Of a stretch of 64,000 nucleotides of DNA, positions 37,958 through 47,678 are shown piece by piece; within the stretch, counting starts at the first letter, position 1; every line of letters starts with the position of its first letter. A program made the translations under genes and the position numbers. Below the pieces are notes generated by a model. It made no database searches. It saw only the letters and a list, made by a program, of their open reading frames with translations, and had not been told where the DNA came from. This DNA comes from an uncultured Alphaproteobacteria bacterium (lineage in GTDB: Bacteria > Pseudomonadota > Alphaproteobacteria > Rhodobacterales > Rhodobacteraceae), in NCBI GenBank assembly GCA_902533625.1, contig CACAMI010000002.1, forward strand, positions 1 through 64,000, read 5' to 3'.

Positions 37958-39124
37958 ATGGCAGGCAGTTTTTATTTTACTTCGGAATCGGTTTCGGAAG
38001 GACACCCAGATAAGCTTTGTGATCGCGTCTCCGACGCCATATTAGATAGTTTCCTAAGCGAAGAAGAGAGTGCCAGAGTGGCATGTGAGACTTTTGCTAC
38101 AACAAACAGACTTGTAGTTGGAGGTGAAGTAGGAGTTTCTGATGAAATTAAACTTGAGAAACTCATGTCATCTATGGAAGGTATAGCTAGAATGTGTGTA
38201 AAAGACATAGGATATGCACAGGATGGGTTTCATTGGCAGAAACTAATTTTTGACAACCTGTTACACAAACAGTCTGTGGACATTGCTCAAGGAGTAGACC
38301 GTGATGGTGCAGGTGATCAAGGAATTATGTTTGGATATGCTGTTAATGAGAATGACAAGTTTATGCCTGCTGCACTTCACTATTCTCATGCTATTTTGAA
38401 GCGATTATCTGAGGTGAGAAAAAATGGCTCAGAGCCGCAATTAGGTCCTGATTCAAAATCTCAGCTGACCTTAAAATATGAAAATGGTAAACCTGTTTCG
38501 GCTAGGTCAATTGTATTATCTACCCAACATTTAGATGAAAAACTTTCATCTCAGGATGTAAGAAATATTGTTGAGCCTTACATTCGAGAAATCTTACCAG
38601 AGGAATGGATTGGTCAAGAAACAGAGTGGCATATTAATCCAACGGGAAAGTTCGTAATTGGCGGCCCAGATGGTGACGCAGGCTTGACAGGGAGGAAGAT
38701 CATTGTTGATACATACGGAGGAGCTGCTCCACATGGTGGTGGAGCATTTTCTGGAAAGGATCCAACTAAGGTCGATAGATCCGCAGCTTATGCGGCTAGG
38801 TACCTTGCAAAGAATGTAGTAGCAGCGGGGCTTGCGGAAAAATGCTGTATCCAGTTATCCTATGCCATAGGAATTGATAGGCCTCTATCAATATTTGCTG
38901 AAACTTATGGAACAGGAACAGTCTCACGTGAATTAATTGAAAAGGCAATAAGTGAATCTATGGATCTTTCTCCTAAAGGAATAATAGATCATTTAAGGTT
39001 GAGAAGGCCAATTTATTCTAGAACAGCAGCTTATGGACATTTCGGAAGGGATCCTGAATCTGACGGTGGCTTTAGTTGGGAGAAGTTGGATTTAATTGAC
39101 GAAATTAAATCAAATTCAAGGTAA
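37958..39124 (+). CDS. metK: S-adenosylmethionine synthetase
   Basis: 388 residues from ATG 37958, the usual size; the ORF track adds 14 spurious residues. [22 protein letters not shown] is the canonical N-terminus. [12 protein letters not shown] and [23 protein letters not shown] follow. MetK makes SAM from methionine and ATP. An AGAGAGG ribosome binding site lies seven bases upstream. I looked for a SAM riboswitch in the 73-base leader and saw none; a TATACT at 37929-37934 could be a -10. Confidence 0.97.
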   Translation: MAGSFYFTSESVSEGHPDKLCDRVSDAILDSFLSEEESARVACETFATTNRLVVGGEVGVSDEIKLEKLMSSMEGIARMCVKDIGYAQDGFHWQKLIFDNLLHKQSVDIAQGVDRDGAGDQGIMFGYAVNENDKFMPAALHYSHAILKRLSEVRKNGSEPQLGPDSKSQLTLKYENGKPVSARSIVLSTQHLDEKLSSQDVRNIVEPYIREILPEEWIGQETEWHINPTGKFVIGGPDGDAGLTGRKIIVDTYGGAAPHGGGAFSGKDPTKVDRSAAYAARYLAKNVVAAGLAEKCCIQLSYAIGIDRPLSIFAETYGTGTVSRELIEKAISESMDLSPKGIIDHLRLRRPIYSRTAAYGHFGRDPESDGGFSWEKLDLIDEIKSNSR

Positions 39125-39156
39125 ATTAATGGCATATCTTTTCTGAATTTTTCACT

Positions 39157-39849
39157 ATGTATGGTAGAACTAAAGGCCGAAGATTAAGTAAAAAACAAAA
39201 ATTATTTTTAAGAAATCATGGTAAGGATTTGATTTTTGATGATGGAAAAATGGAGGAATTTCTTCACGAAACCTTTAGACCTGAAGAAAATATTTTTGAT
39301 AACAAAAAAGTTTATCTTGAAATAGGTTTTGGATCAGGAGAGCATTTAGGTCATAAGGCCGAAAGACATAAGGAATCAAAATTCATAGGATGCGATTACT
39401 ATCTTAACGGCATAGCTTCCGCTGTAATAAAAATTACTGAAAAAGAGCTCAGTAATGTCAGGTTATTCAATGGGGACGCGATTAAACTTTTGAATAAAAT
39501 ACCAAATAAGAGCCTTTATGAAGTATACTTGCTATATCCAGATCCTTGGCCAAAATTTAGACACCTAAAACGTAGATTTATTAGTGATCAAAATTTGCGC
39601 CTATTGGCTTCTAAGTTAATTGATGGTGGAGCACTTAAGGTTGTAACGGATTCAGATATATATTTTACACATATAAAGTCTGTAGTATTGACTCAAAAAA
39701 TTTCTAAAATTTTTTCTTTTAAAGGGCCGGATTTTTCTCAACCTTGGAAAGATTGGTATTCAACAAAATATGAGGAAAAGGCTAAAAAAGCTGGACGACG
39801 GTCTTATTACATGGTTTTAAAGAAGATTATTGTAAATTCACACATTTGA
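39157..39849 (+). CDS. trmB: tRNA (guanine-N7-)-methyltransferase
   Basis: 230 residues. Motifs: VYLEIGFGSGEHLGHKAE (SAM site), FIGCDYYLNGIASAVIKI, YLLYPDPWPKFRHLKRRF and ALKVVTDSDIYF. The P-D-P-W-P-K-x-R-H stretch is diagnostic. TrmB makes m7G46 in tRNA. It directly follows metK as in most alphaproteobacteria and precedes aroA by 22 bases. Confidence 0.96.
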   Translation: MYGRTKGRRLSKKQKLFLRNHGKDLIFDDGKMEEFLHETFRPEENIFDNKKVYLEIGFGSGEHLGHKAERHKESKFIGCDYYLNGIASAVIKITEKELSNVRLFNGDAIKLLNKIPNKSLYEVYLLYPDPWPKFRHLKRRFISDQNLRLLASKLIDGGALKVVTDSDIYFTHIKSVVLTQKISKIFSFKGPDFSQPWKDWYSTKYEEKAKKAGRRSYYMVLKKIIVNSHI

Positions 39850-39871
39850 AATTGGTTTCGTAAAATCAGGG

Positions 39872-41191
39872 ATGAATATCAGGCAAAGAAATAAACCACA
39901 TGAACCGCTTTCTGGTAAAATCAGTATTCCAGGAGATAAATCAATTTCCCATAGAGCAATAATTTTTAGCTCGATGGCTATAGGGGTTTCAAGGATTGAC
40001 GGTCTCTTGGAGTCAGATGACATAATTTCTACAATTAGCTGCATGAAGAAATTAGGCGCTCGAATTTCGAAAAGAAAAGACGGAATCTGGGAGGTTTCTG
40101 GAGTTGGGGTAGGAGGTTTTTCTGAGCCTGAAAATATTATTGATCTTGGCAATTCTGGCACATCTGCACGTTTAATATCTGGTGCGGTATGCACCTCTCC
40201 AATTAAATGTTTTTTTACTGGAGATGATAGTTTAAGGAAAAGGCCAATGGATAGAATAATTGACCCGCTAACAAACTTTGGAGCAGATTTTGTTGCAAGG
40301 GAAAAATCTCTTCTGCCAATTTGCATATTAGGAGCTAATGATCCTGTAGGAATAGATTTTACTGGCAAAGTTGCATCTGCTCAAGTTAAGTCCGCTATAC
40401 TGATAGCTGGATTAAATGCTATAGGCGAAACTCGATATATTGAAAGTGTTCATACCAGAGATCATACGGAAAGAATGCTTTCAACTTTCGGTGCGGAAGT
40501 AGAAATAAGCCAGTTAACTGACTCAAAGTGTATTAACATAAAGGGTTTAGCTCAGTTAGGTTCTCAAGAGATTTCTATTCCGGGAGACCCTTCCTCAGCA
40601 GCTTTTCCAATGTGTGCAGCATTAATGGTCAATGGGTCAGAAATAACAATACCTAATATATGCCAAAATCCAACAAGAATAGGCTTGCAAGAGACATTAT
40701 GTGAAATGGGCGCGGATATATCTGTTGAAAATAAGCGGATTTATGGTGGAGAGCCTGTTGCGGATTTGTCAGTTCGTTTTGGCCCTCTGAGAGGTGTAAG
40801 TGTTCCACCTGAAAGAGCTCCATCAATGATTGATGAATACCCTATTCTAGCTATTCTAGCCTCTACGGCTGAAGGGAAGACTGTTATGAAGGGTATTAAA
40901 GAGTTAAGAGTAAAGGAGAGTGATAGAATAAAGGCGGTATCTGATGGTTTAAGGCAAAATGGAATAGAAATTGAAGAGACTGAAGATTCGTTAACAGTTT
41001 TTGGAAAACCAGGCTTAATATCCGGGGGTTCTTTGGTTAAAACTTACTATGATCATCGGATTGCAATGTCGTTTTTGTGTTTGGATTTAGTAGCTAAAGA
41101 GCCTGTAAGAGTTGATAGTTTGAGTTCAATTAATACAAGTTTTAAAGAGTTTCTTAGCTCTATGAAAAAAATTGGAGCAAAATTTGATTAA
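39872..41191 (+). CDS. aroA: 3-phosphoshikimate 1-carboxyvinyltransferase (EPSP synthase)
   Basis: 439 residues. GKISIPGDKSISHRAIIFSSMA at the N-terminus, LGNSGTSARLISG near residue 95 and ELRVKESDRIKAVSDGL near 345 are signature motifs. The N-G-x-G-T-S-A-R region reads LGNSGTSARL, with Ala/Ser variation as in class II (alphaproteobacterial) enzymes. It makes EPSP in the shikimate pathway. It is followed by cmk and rpsA, a deeply conserved order. The antisense ORF 39838-40368 is a shadow. Confidence 0.96.
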   Translation: MNIRQRNKPHEPLSGKISIPGDKSISHRAIIFSSMAIGVSRIDGLLESDDIISTISCMKKLGARISKRKDGIWEVSGVGVGGFSEPENIIDLGNSGTSARLISGAVCTSPIKCFFTGDDSLRKRPMDRIIDPLTNFGADFVAREKSLLPICILGANDPVGIDFTGKVASAQVKSAILIAGLNAIGETRYIESVHTRDHTERMLSTFGAEVEISQLTDSKCINIKGLAQLGSQEISIPGDPSSAAFPMCAALMVNGSEITIPNICQNPTRIGLQETLCEMGADISVENKRIYGGEPVADLSVRFGPLRGVSVPPERAPSMIDEYPILAILASTAEGKTVMKGIKELRVKESDRIKAVSDGLRQNGIEIEETEDSLTVFGKPGLISGGSLVKTYYDHRIAMSFLCLDLVAKEPVRVDSLSSINTSFKEFLSSMKKIGAKFD

Positions 41192-41206
41192 AATTTGTAG
41201 TGTTAA

Positions 41207-41836
41207 ATGGGTTTAGTTTTAGCTGTCGATGGACCAGGCGGTGCCGGGAAAGGAACAGTCTGCCACATAGCGTCAAAAATACTAGGATATCCTTATTTAG
41301 ATACCGGTCTACTTTATAGGGCGGTTGCGTTAAAATTAGTTGCTAAAAATGTTACAAAACTAGAAAGCCACGCAATAGAATTTGCAGGGACCTTGAAACT
41401 AGAAGATTTGAATAAAGTTGGCTTAAGAGATCCTGAAGTATCTAATTTATCTAGTAAGATAGCAATAATACCTGGGGTACGAGAAAGGCTTTTAAGTTTT
41501 CAAATTGAATTTTCAAGGGACCCTAGGGGAGCTATTCTAGATGGTAGGGATATAGGTGCGAGGGTTTGCCCAAATGCTGACATAAAATTTTATATTACGG
41601 CATCTTTAGAAGTTAGAGCAAAAAGGAGGTGGATTGAAACTATTAAGTTAAACCCTTCTGAAACACTAAGTAAAGTTAAAGCTGATTTGATGAAAAGAGA
41701 TATCAGAGATCGAAGTCGTTCTTTAGCTCCTTTAATAAAAGCTGAAGATGCGCTCTTGATAGATACGTCAGAATTGACTATAGACGCGTCAGTAAAACTT
41801 TTTATCGACGCCGTGAATGAAAAATTAAATAATTAG
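41207..41836 (+). CDS. cmk: cytidylate kinase
   Basis: 209 residues. The P-loop is VDGPGGAGKGTVCHIA; YLDTGLLYRAVALK, AILDGRDIGARVCPNADIKFYI and RDIRDRSRSLAPL are family motifs. The enzyme phosphorylates CMP and dCMP. It lies 15 bases after aroA and 74 bases before the rpsA start. Confidence 0.96.
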   Translation: MGLVLAVDGPGGAGKGTVCHIASKILGYPYLDTGLLYRAVALKLVAKNVTKLESHAIEFAGTLKLEDLNKVGLRDPEVSNLSSKIAIIPGVRERLLSFQIEFSRDPRGAILDGRDIGARVCPNADIKFYITASLEVRAKRRWIETIKLNPSETLSKVKADLMKRDIRDRSRSLAPLIKAEDALLIDTSELTIDASVKLFIDAVNEKLNN

Positions 41837-41868
41837 ATAGGTTAATAAAAAATAAAAATTTAAACAGA

Positions 41869-41888
41869 CCTGGGGTAGAACCCCATGG
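41869..41888 (+). promoter_or_regulatory. leader hairpin directly upstream of rpsA
   Basis: TGGGGT (41871-41876) pairs perfectly with ACCCCA (41880-41885) across an AGA loop. CC and GG on the outside can extend the stem around a bulged T. It is G/C-rich in an A/T-rich context and ends 22 bases before the rpsA ATG. No T-run follows, so it is not an intrinsic terminator. It could take part in S1 translational autoregulation; that is inference. Confidence 0.5.
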
Positions 41889-41910
41889 CCAGAAATTGAA
41901 AGAAATTAAT

Positions 41911-43590
41911 ATGAGCACAAATGTATCGATGGCGGAATTTGAAGCCCTTTTAAATGAAAGTTTAGAACTTGAGACTCCTAAGGAGGGTAATGTTGTAAAG
42001 GGGAAAGTGATAGCCGTGGAAGCAGGGCAAGCTATAATTGACATTGGTTATAAAATGGAAGGAAGAATAGATCTAAAAGAATTTTCTCTAGCTGGACAAG
42101 ATCCAGAATTGGGTGAAGGAGATACCGTTGAGGTGTTTCTTGAGAGAGTTGAAAATTCCAAGGGCGAAGCGGTTTTGAGTAGGGAAAAGGCAAGGCGTGA
42201 AGAAGCTTGGGATAAGTTAGAAAAGGCGGCAAAAACAGAGGAAAAAGTGCAAGGGATAATATTTGGGAGAGTTAAAGGAGGGTTCACAGTTGATCTTGAT
42301 GGTGCAATAGCCTTTTTGCCAGGGAGCCAGGTCGATGTAAGGCCAATTAGAGACGCTTCGTCATTAATGAATGTAGTTCAGCCTTTTCAGGTTCTGAAAA
42401 TGGATCGGCGAAGAGGGAATATAGTTGTTTCAAGGAGAGCCATTTTAGAAGAGTCAAGAGCTGAGCAAAGGGCTGAAGTGGTCGGCAATCTCGCTGAAGG
42501 TAAAATTGTTGAGGGTATAATTAAGAATATCACTGACTATGGTGCTTTTGTTGACTTAGGGGGAGTAGATGGACTCTTACACGTAACCGATATGGCATGG
42601 AAAAGAATAAGTCATCCCTCAGAGAAATTATCAATAGGTGATAATGTAAAGGTGCAGGTCATTAAAATAAATCAGGATACACAGAGAATAAGTTTAGGTA
42701 TGAAACAATTGGAGGAAGACCCATGGACAAATATTCATGATAGGTTTGCTATTGGCACTAAGCATAATGGGGTAGTAACCAATATCACTGATTATGGTGC
42801 TTTTGTGGAATTAGATGCAGGTGTTGAGGGGTTGGTTCACGTTTCGGAAATGTCTTGGACGAAGAAGAATGCGCATCCAGGGAAAATTGTATCAACTAGT
42901 CAAGAAGTTCAAGTTACAGTACTTGAAATTGACACAGAAAAAAGACGTGTCAGTTTAGGACTAAAACAGACCACAGGAAATCCTTGGGAAAACTTTGCTT
43001 CTAGTAATCCGGTTGGAACTAAACTAAAGGGTGAAATTAAGAATATAACAGAGTTTGGTTTATTTATTGGTCTCGACGGAGATATTGACGGTATGGTCCA
43101 TCTTTCAGACATATCTTGGGATAAGTCTGGTGAAGAGGCAATTAAGGACTTTACCAAAGGTCAAACTGTTGAGGCTAAGGTGATAGATATTGATGTTGAG
43201 AAGGAAAGGGTTTCACTTTCTGTAAAAGATTTAGCAGATGATCCTTTTACCAAAGTTGTAAAGTCTTTAAAGCGAGGTTCAATCGTAACAGCTATAGTTA
43301 CAGCTGTTCAGGAAAATGGAATAGAAGTTGAGCATGAGGGGCTGAAATCTTTTATCAGAAAGGGAGATTTATCTAGGGACAGGTCGGAGCAGAGGTCAGA
43401 AAGATTTGCCGTAGGTAATAAATTAGATGCTAGAGTAACAAATATTGAAAAGAATAATCGTAAAATCTCACTATCAATAAAGGCTCTTGAAATAGCCGAG
43501 GAGAAAGAGGCTGTTCAGCAATATGGATCATCAGATGCTGGGGCTTCTTTGGGTGATATATTAGGAGCTGCTTTAAAAAACAAAGAATGA
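41911..43590 (+). CDS. rpsA: 30S ribosomal protein S1
   Basis: 559 residues from ATG 41911; the TTG at 41896 in the ORF track adds five residues without support. Six S1 RNA-binding repeats are visible, for example GNVVKGKVIAVEAGQAIIDI, GIIKNITDYGAFVDLGGVDGLLHVTD and GVVTNITDYGAFVELDAGVEGLVHVSEM. Three further repeats follow. S1 helps mRNA bind the ribosome. It follows cmk as in most proteobacteria. The C-terminal tail is short and acidic (GDILGAALKNKE). Confidence 0.97.
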   Translation: MSTNVSMAEFEALLNESLELETPKEGNVVKGKVIAVEAGQAIIDIGYKMEGRIDLKEFSLAGQDPELGEGDTVEVFLERVENSKGEAVLSREKARREEAWDKLEKAAKTEEKVQGIIFGRVKGGFTVDLDGAIAFLPGSQVDVRPIRDASSLMNVVQPFQVLKMDRRRGNIVVSRRAILEESRAEQRAEVVGNLAEGKIVEGIIKNITDYGAFVDLGGVDGLLHVTDMAWKRISHPSEKLSIGDNVKVQVIKINQDTQRISLGMKQLEEDPWTNIHDRFAIGTKHNGVVTNITDYGAFVELDAGVEGLVHVSEMSWTKKNAHPGKIVSTSQEVQVTVLEIDTEKRRVSLGLKQTTGNPWENFASSNPVGTKLKGEIKNITEFGLFIGLDGDIDGMVHLSDISWDKSGEEAIKDFTKGQTVEAKVIDIDVEKERVSLSVKDLADDPFTKVVKSLKRGSIVTAIVTAVQENGIEVEHEGLKSFIRKGDLSRDRSEQRSERFAVGNKLDARVTNIEKNNRKISLSIKALEIAEEKEAVQQYGSSDAGASLGDILGAALKNKE

Positions 43591-43829
43591 TGAGTATTAA
43601 ATATTTTGAAAATTCATTTTGATCAAAAAATTTCGAATCACTAATGTTAAACTGAAAAGAAATTGGGTCCGGAAACTTACAACTTTTTATAGGAAAACTC
43701 TTTGTGCCAATATTTTTTGTTTAAATTCCTAAAAAAAAGTCATTTTTATAACTAATTTTCTGAAGATAATATGTTGATCTATTTCAATATTTTGAAAAAG
43801 ATGTTTAACTTTCAGTAGATTGAGAGAGA
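43591..43829. other. intergenic region upstream of ihfB
   Basis: 239 bases, the longest spacer in the window. It contains the palindrome TTTTGATCAAAA (43617-43628) and an inverted repeat TTTCAA-TATT-TTGAAA (43782-43797) about 40 bases before ihfB. Both are A/T-rich and could be operator or DNA-bending sites. I see no tRNA, no clear terminator with a T-run after rpsA, and no credible ORF. Confidence 0.35.
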
Positions 43830-43835
43830 GTGCAA

Positions 43836-44114
43836 ATGATCAAGTCAGAGTTAGTTCAAAAAATAGCTGAGAAAAATTCACATTTGTCGCATCGCGAAGT
43901 TGAAAGATTGGTATCTGCAATTTTTGATGAGATAACAAATACATTATCTGCTGGTGGCAGAGTTGAGTTGAGAGGTTTTGGAGCTTTTTCGGTTAAATCT
44001 AGGCCAGGACGAGTGGGAAGAAACCCTCGTACTGGGCAGAAAGTTGAAATTTCTGAGAAGAATGTGCCATATTTTAAGACTGGTAAGTTGCTAAAGGAGC
44101 GTTTAAATAAATAG
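43836..44114 (+). CDS. ihfB: integration host factor subunit beta
   Basis: 92 residues from ATG 43836 ([14 protein letters not shown]). The DNA-binding arm shows [26 protein letters not shown], with the intercalating Pro in RNPRTG; the C-terminus ends [16 protein letters not shown] beta pairs with IHF alpha (not in this window) to bend DNA. A GAGAGAG ribosome binding site precedes the start. The rpsA-ihfB-lapA-trpF order is standard for alphaproteobacteria. Confidence 0.95.
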   Translation: MIKSELVQKIAEKNSHLSHREVERLVSAIFDEITNTLSAGGRVELRGFGAFSVKSRPGRVGRNPRTGQKVEISEKNVPYFKTGKLLKERLNK

Positions 44115-44128
44115 GTCTGGAGAGAGTA

Positions 44129-44464
44129 TTGCGAATATTTCGTGGGTCTATATATCTTCTTTTCTTAGTTATTCTTATAATATTTTGTTTGGATAATAGA
44201 GAGTTAGTTGATTTAAAGTTGGGATGGAATGTGTTTCCTGATAAAGGAACTATATTAATCCAGTTGCCTGTATTCTTAGTTGTTTTATCGGCTATTGCGA
44301 TTGGATTTATTTTGGGATCTCTTTCAGAATTTTTTAGAGGGTACAAGTTCAGAATTGACCATAGAAAATCAATTAAAGATTTATCAAAAATTTCAAGTGA
44401 ATTGAAAGAGATGAAAAGTCAAGAAAAATCCCAAAAAGAAGAACTATTGTCTCTTATAAAATAG
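44129..44464 (+). CDS. lapA: LapA-domain (DUF1049) membrane protein
   Basis: 111 residues with two membrane segments (about residues 6-24 and 46-70) and a cytoplasmic, lysine-rich, helical tail. FCLDNRELVDLKLGW and VVLSAIAIGFILGSLSEFFRG fit the LapA/YciS family. In E. coli LapA acts with LapB in control of lipopolysaccharide synthesis; the alphaproteobacterial protein next to ihfB is annotated by this domain only. The start is TTG 44129, 14 bases after ihfB. Confidence 0.8.
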   Translation: MRIFRGSIYLLFLVILIIFCLDNRELVDLKLGWNVFPDKGTILIQLPVFLVVLSAIAIGFILGSLSEFFRGYKFRIDHRKSIKDLSKISSELKEMKSQEKSQKEELLSLIK

Positions 44465-44471
44465 TGATCGC

Positions 44472-45110
44472 ATGACAGAAATTAAAATATGCGGATTAAC
44501 TTGTGAGGACGATATAAAAACTGTCAATGAGCTAGAAGTAGAATACGCTGGCTTTGTTTTTGTTAAAAAATCAAAAAGATATATAACTCCTGAGGTTTCT
44601 AAGCACCTTGTATCAGGATTGAACCGAAAGATTAAGAGTGTCGCTTTATTTGTAGATGCATATCTTGAAGATATTGAAGTTGTGCTGAATCACGTTAACT
44701 TTGATTATATTCAACTTCATGGCCATGAAAGCGTCGAAAAAATTAAAGACTTAAGTTTTCGACTTGGTAAACCCATTATTAAATCAATAGGTGTTTCCGA
44801 TTCACTGGATATGACCACGACATCTAGGTACTACTCAGTAGTTGATAAGCTTTTGTTTGATGCAAAGCCAAAAATACCGGCAAATCTTCCAGGAGGGAAC
44901 GGCGAAGCCTTCAGCTGGGAAATTCTAAAGAATATCCAATTTCCCATTCCCTGGATTTTAGCTGGTGGTCTTGATAGTAATAACATTTCGGATGCTCTTA
45001 AGCTGTTGTCTCCAGATTGTGTAGACGTTTCTTCTGGTGTAGAAGAGAATGTGGGTAAAAAGAATTTCAGAAAAGTATCTGCGTTCGTGGATGAGGTTAG
45101 GAGTAAATGA
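44472..45110 (+). CDS. trpF: phosphoribosylanthranilate isomerase
   Basis: 212 residues. It begins [19 protein letters not shown], where K-I-C-G-L holds the catalytic Cys. [19 protein letters not shown] and [16 protein letters not shown] follow, and [15 protein letters not shown] is the phosphate-binding end. The conserved Asp of the second catalytic position is within KLLFDAKPK. It isomerises N-(5-phosphoribosyl)anthranilate in tryptophan synthesis. TrpB starts two bases after its stop codon. Confidence 0.95.
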   Translation: MTEIKICGLTCEDDIKTVNELEVEYAGFVFVKKSKRYITPEVSKHLVSGLNRKIKSVALFVDAYLEDIEVVLNHVNFDYIQLHGHESVEKIKDLSFRLGKPIIKSIGVSDSLDMTTTSRYYSVVDKLLFDAKPKIPANLPGGNGEAFSWEILKNIQFPIPWILAGGLDSNNISDALKLLSPDCVDVSSGVEENVGKKNFRKVSAFVDEVRSK

Positions 45111-45111
45111 G

Positions 45112-46338
45112 ATGACTTATGAAAAATTTAATTCCTTCAAAAATGGTCCAAATGAAGAGGGGAAATTTGGCCAATATGGAGGACGCTTTGTTTCGGAAAC
45201 TCTTATGCCACTAATTTTGCAATTAGAAAAAGAATATAACATTGCAAAGGAAAGTGACTCTTTTTGGGAAGAGATGAATGAGCTATGGAAAAATTATGTT
45301 GGCAGGCCTAGCCCTTTATATTTTGCTGAAAGAATAACTGGTTTTTTTGGGGGTGCTAAGATTTATTTTAAGAGAGATGAATTAAACCATACCGGAGCAC
45401 ACAAAATAAATAATGTTTTGGGACAGATAATTTTAGCCAGAAGAATGGGTAAAAGCAGAATTATTGCTGAAACAGGTGCTGGCCAACATGGGGTTGCTAC
45501 GGCAACGGTATGTGCAAAATTTGGTCTAAAATGTGTTGTTTTTATGGGAAAAACAGATGTAGAACGTCAGGCACCAAACGTTTTTAGAATGAAATTATTG
45601 GGAGCTGAAGTAGTTCCTGTTACTTCAGGAAGAGCTACCTTAAAGGACGCTATGAATGAAGCTTTAAGAGACTGGGTCACAAATGTGAGAGATACGTTTT
45701 ATTGTATAGGTACCGTTGCTGGACCACACCCTTATCCAAAAATGGTTAGAGATTTTCAATCAATAATAGGTAAGGAGACAAAGGATCAAATTGTTAAAAT
45801 AGAAGGTAGATTGCCTGACAAGCTAATTGCTTGCATCGGTGGTGGATCAAATGCTATGGGTTTGTTTCATCCATTTTTAGATGATGAATCTGTTGATATT
45901 ATCGGTGTTGAGGCTGGAGGAAAAGGGATAGATGATAATATGGAACATGCCGCATCCTTAACTGGAGGTAGACCAGGTGTGCTACATGGTAATAAAACTT
46001 ACCTTTTGCAAGACGATCATGGCCAAATTATTGAGGGGCACTCTATATCTGCTGGCCTAGATTATCCTGGTATAGGACCTGAACATTCCTTCCTAAATGA
46101 TGCAAAAAGGGTAAAATACGTAGCAGTTACTGATACTGAGGCTTTGGAGGCTTTTCAATTTTGTAGCCAGTTAGAAGGAATTATTCCTGCTTTAGAGCCT
46201 AGCCATGCCTTAGCATATACAAAGAAAATAGCTGGAAAACTATCTTCTGAAGAAATTATAGTTATGAACATGTGTGGAAGAGGAGATAAGGATATTTTTA
46301 CCGTTGCAGACGCTTTAGGAATGAATATTTTATCATAA
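45112..46338 (+). CDS. trpB: tryptophan synthase beta chain
   Basis: 408 residues from ATG 45112; the ORF track starts 21 codons early inside trp[18 protein letters not shown] is the family N-terminus. The PLP Lys lies in [15 protein letters not shown] and the phosphate loop is [12 protein letters not shown]. It joins indole and serine. Its 3' end overlaps the opposite-strand gene pth by six bases. The expected partner trpA is not downstream; it lies 1.3 kb further on the other strand. Confidence 0.97.
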   Translation: MTYEKFNSFKNGPNEEGKFGQYGGRFVSETLMPLILQLEKEYNIAKESDSFWEEMNELWKNYVGRPSPLYFAERITGFFGGAKIYFKRDELNHTGAHKINNVLGQIILARRMGKSRIIAETGAGQHGVATATVCAKFGLKCVVFMGKTDVERQAPNVFRMKLLGAEVVPVTSGRATLKDAMNEALRDWVTNVRDTFYCIGTVAGPHPYPKMVRDFQSIIGKETKDQIVKIEGRLPDKLIACIGGGSNAMGLFHPFLDDESVDIIGVEAGGKGIDDNMEHAASLTGGRPGVLHGNKTYLLQDDHGQIIEGHSISAGLDYPGIGPEHSFLNDAKRVKYVAVTDTEALEAFQFCSQLEGIIPALEPSHALAYTKKIAGKLSSEEIIVMNMCGRGDKDIFTVADALGMNILS

Positions 46339-46344
46339 AATATT
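46324..46344. repeat. perfect 21-base palindrome at the overlapping ends of trpB and pth
   Basis: AATATTTTAT-C-ATAAAATATT has ten-base arms around a single C. It covers the stop codons of the convergent genes trpB and pth and lets both end with the codons for Asn-Ile-Leu. It is too A/T-rich for a strong terminator but sits at one end of the proposed inverted block. Confidence 0.6.
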
Positions 46345-46905
46345 TTTAGATTGTATATTAATACCATTAATTATAAATGACTCATCATAAATTAAATCGG
46401 TAATATTTGACATTGCATAATCTAAAATATTTGGTATTTGGGATTCTTCACCAGTTGTGAATCCAGACAGAACATAATTAGCTACAGATTTTTTGTTGTT
46501 TGGTCTGCCGATACCTATTCTTAAACGGCTATATTCTTGCCCAACTAAATTACTAACAGATCTTAAGCCATTGTGACCACCATGTCCACCTCCAATTTTT
46601 TTTTTAAGGATGCCCCAGCTTAAGTTTAAGTCATCATGAAAAATGAGTATATCTTTACAGTTAATCTTGAAAAATTTTGATGCGCTTAATACCCCTTTTC
46701 CTGATTCATTCATAAAAGTACTAGGTTTGATTAATATTACTTGTTCGTCCGCAATTGGACCCTTTGAATATTGATAGTTAGTTGAGTTGGTCCATAGGGG
46801 GAACGCATATTTTTCATGTAAATAATCAACAAGCCTGAAGCCAATGTTGTGTCTATTACTTGAGTAGTTATTTCCTGGGTTACCTAGGCCTACGAGCAAC
46901 TTCAT
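46333..46905 (-). CDS. pth: peptidyl-tRNA hydrolase
   Basis: 190 residues. [23 protein letters not shown] contains the catalytic His and Asn; [15 protein letters not shown] and [32 protein letters not shown] are signature motifs, and the catalytic Asp is in FHDDL. It frees peptides from tRNAs that fall off the ribosome. It follows rplY by 32 bases, the usual rplY-pth pair, but the third usual neighbour ychF lies beyond trpA on the other strand. Confidence 0.96.
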   Translation of the reverse strand: MKLLVGLGNPGNNYSSNRHNIGFRLVDYLHEKYAFPLWTNSTNYQYSKGPIADEQVILIKPSTFMNESGKGVLSASKFFKINCKDILIFHDDLNLSWGILKKKIGGGHGGHNGLRSVSNLVGQEYSRLRIGIGRPNNKKSVANYVLSGFTTGEESQIPNILDYAMSNITDLIYDESFIINGINIQSKNIL

Positions 46906-46937
46906 GATTTCGTCGTCCTAATGATGAACCTGGTAGA

Positions 46938-47600
46938 TTAATTTGGCTCATTATTTTCGGTTTCAACATCAACTTCATTACCTTCTTCAGCTTCAGTTTC
47001 CGGTGAATCTTCCTCATCTTCAGCTGATTTTAGTCCACTCGGACTTTGGATGTTCGCAATAACAAAATCTCTCCCCTGAATGGTTGTCTCTGCACCTTCA
47101 GGTAAATTTATGTTTGAGATATTAATTGTATCTCCTAATTCAAAGTCATTGAGGTCGACCTCCAATTCAGACGGTATTTCGGTTGCATTCACGATAAGTT
47201 CAACTTCAGGTCTTACTACCGTAAGGACTCCCCCTCTTTTTATGCCAGGTGACGTTGTTTGATTTTTAAATTCTACGGGGATAAATAAGTTGATTCTAGA
47301 TGTTTCTGAGAGCCTTAAAAAGTCAACATGAGTTGGCAAATTTCTTAGTGTGTCTTTTTGCACATCTCTACAAATCACCTTTTCTGATTTGTCTCCTAAT
47401 TTAAGTTCAATTAATGTTGATTTAAATTTTCCAGCTTTTAGAAGTTTAAATAGTTCATTAAACTTGACTGTCAGTGCTTGAGGAGATGCTCCAGCCCCAT
47501 ATATTATTCCTGGTACAAGCTGCTGCCTTCGAGCAGCCCGTGCTGCACCTTTTCCCACATTTGGACGAACTGAGGCCTCAAGGTTTATCATATCAGACAT
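46938..47600 (-). CDS. rplY: 50S ribosomal protein L25 (CTC form)
   Basis: 220 residues. The N-terminal L25 domain begins INLEASVRPNVGKGAARAARRQ, followed by VPGIIYGAGASPQAL; the C-terminal TL5/CTC beta domain includes INLFIPVEFKNQ and GVLTVVRPEVEL. It binds 5S rRNA. A strongly acidic tail of about 35 residues (rich in E and D) ends the protein, as in several alphaproteobacteria. An AGAAAAG stretch lies before the ATG. It is 78 bases downstream of trpA. Confidence 0.95.
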   Translation of the reverse strand: MSDMINLEASVRPNVGKGAARAARRQQLVPGIIYGAGASPQALTVKFNELFKLLKAGKFKSTLIELKLGDKSEKVICRDVQKDTLRNLPTHVDFLRLSETSRINLFIPVEFKNQTTSPGIKRGGVLTVVRPEVELIVNATEIPSELEVDLNDFELGDTINISNINLPEGAETTIQGRDFVIANIQSPSGLKSAEDEEDSPETEAEEGNEVDVETENNEPN

Positions 47601-47678
47601 AACTTTTCTCCCTGCATAAATTAGTCAAAACAAATCTCATATAGGGCGGTTTATAGGGATATTATAGATAAAAGTAAA

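Noticed and set aside
39838-40368. 176-residue antisense ORF over the start of aroA
   Set aside because: Antisense to a clear EPSP synthase with no recognisable domain.
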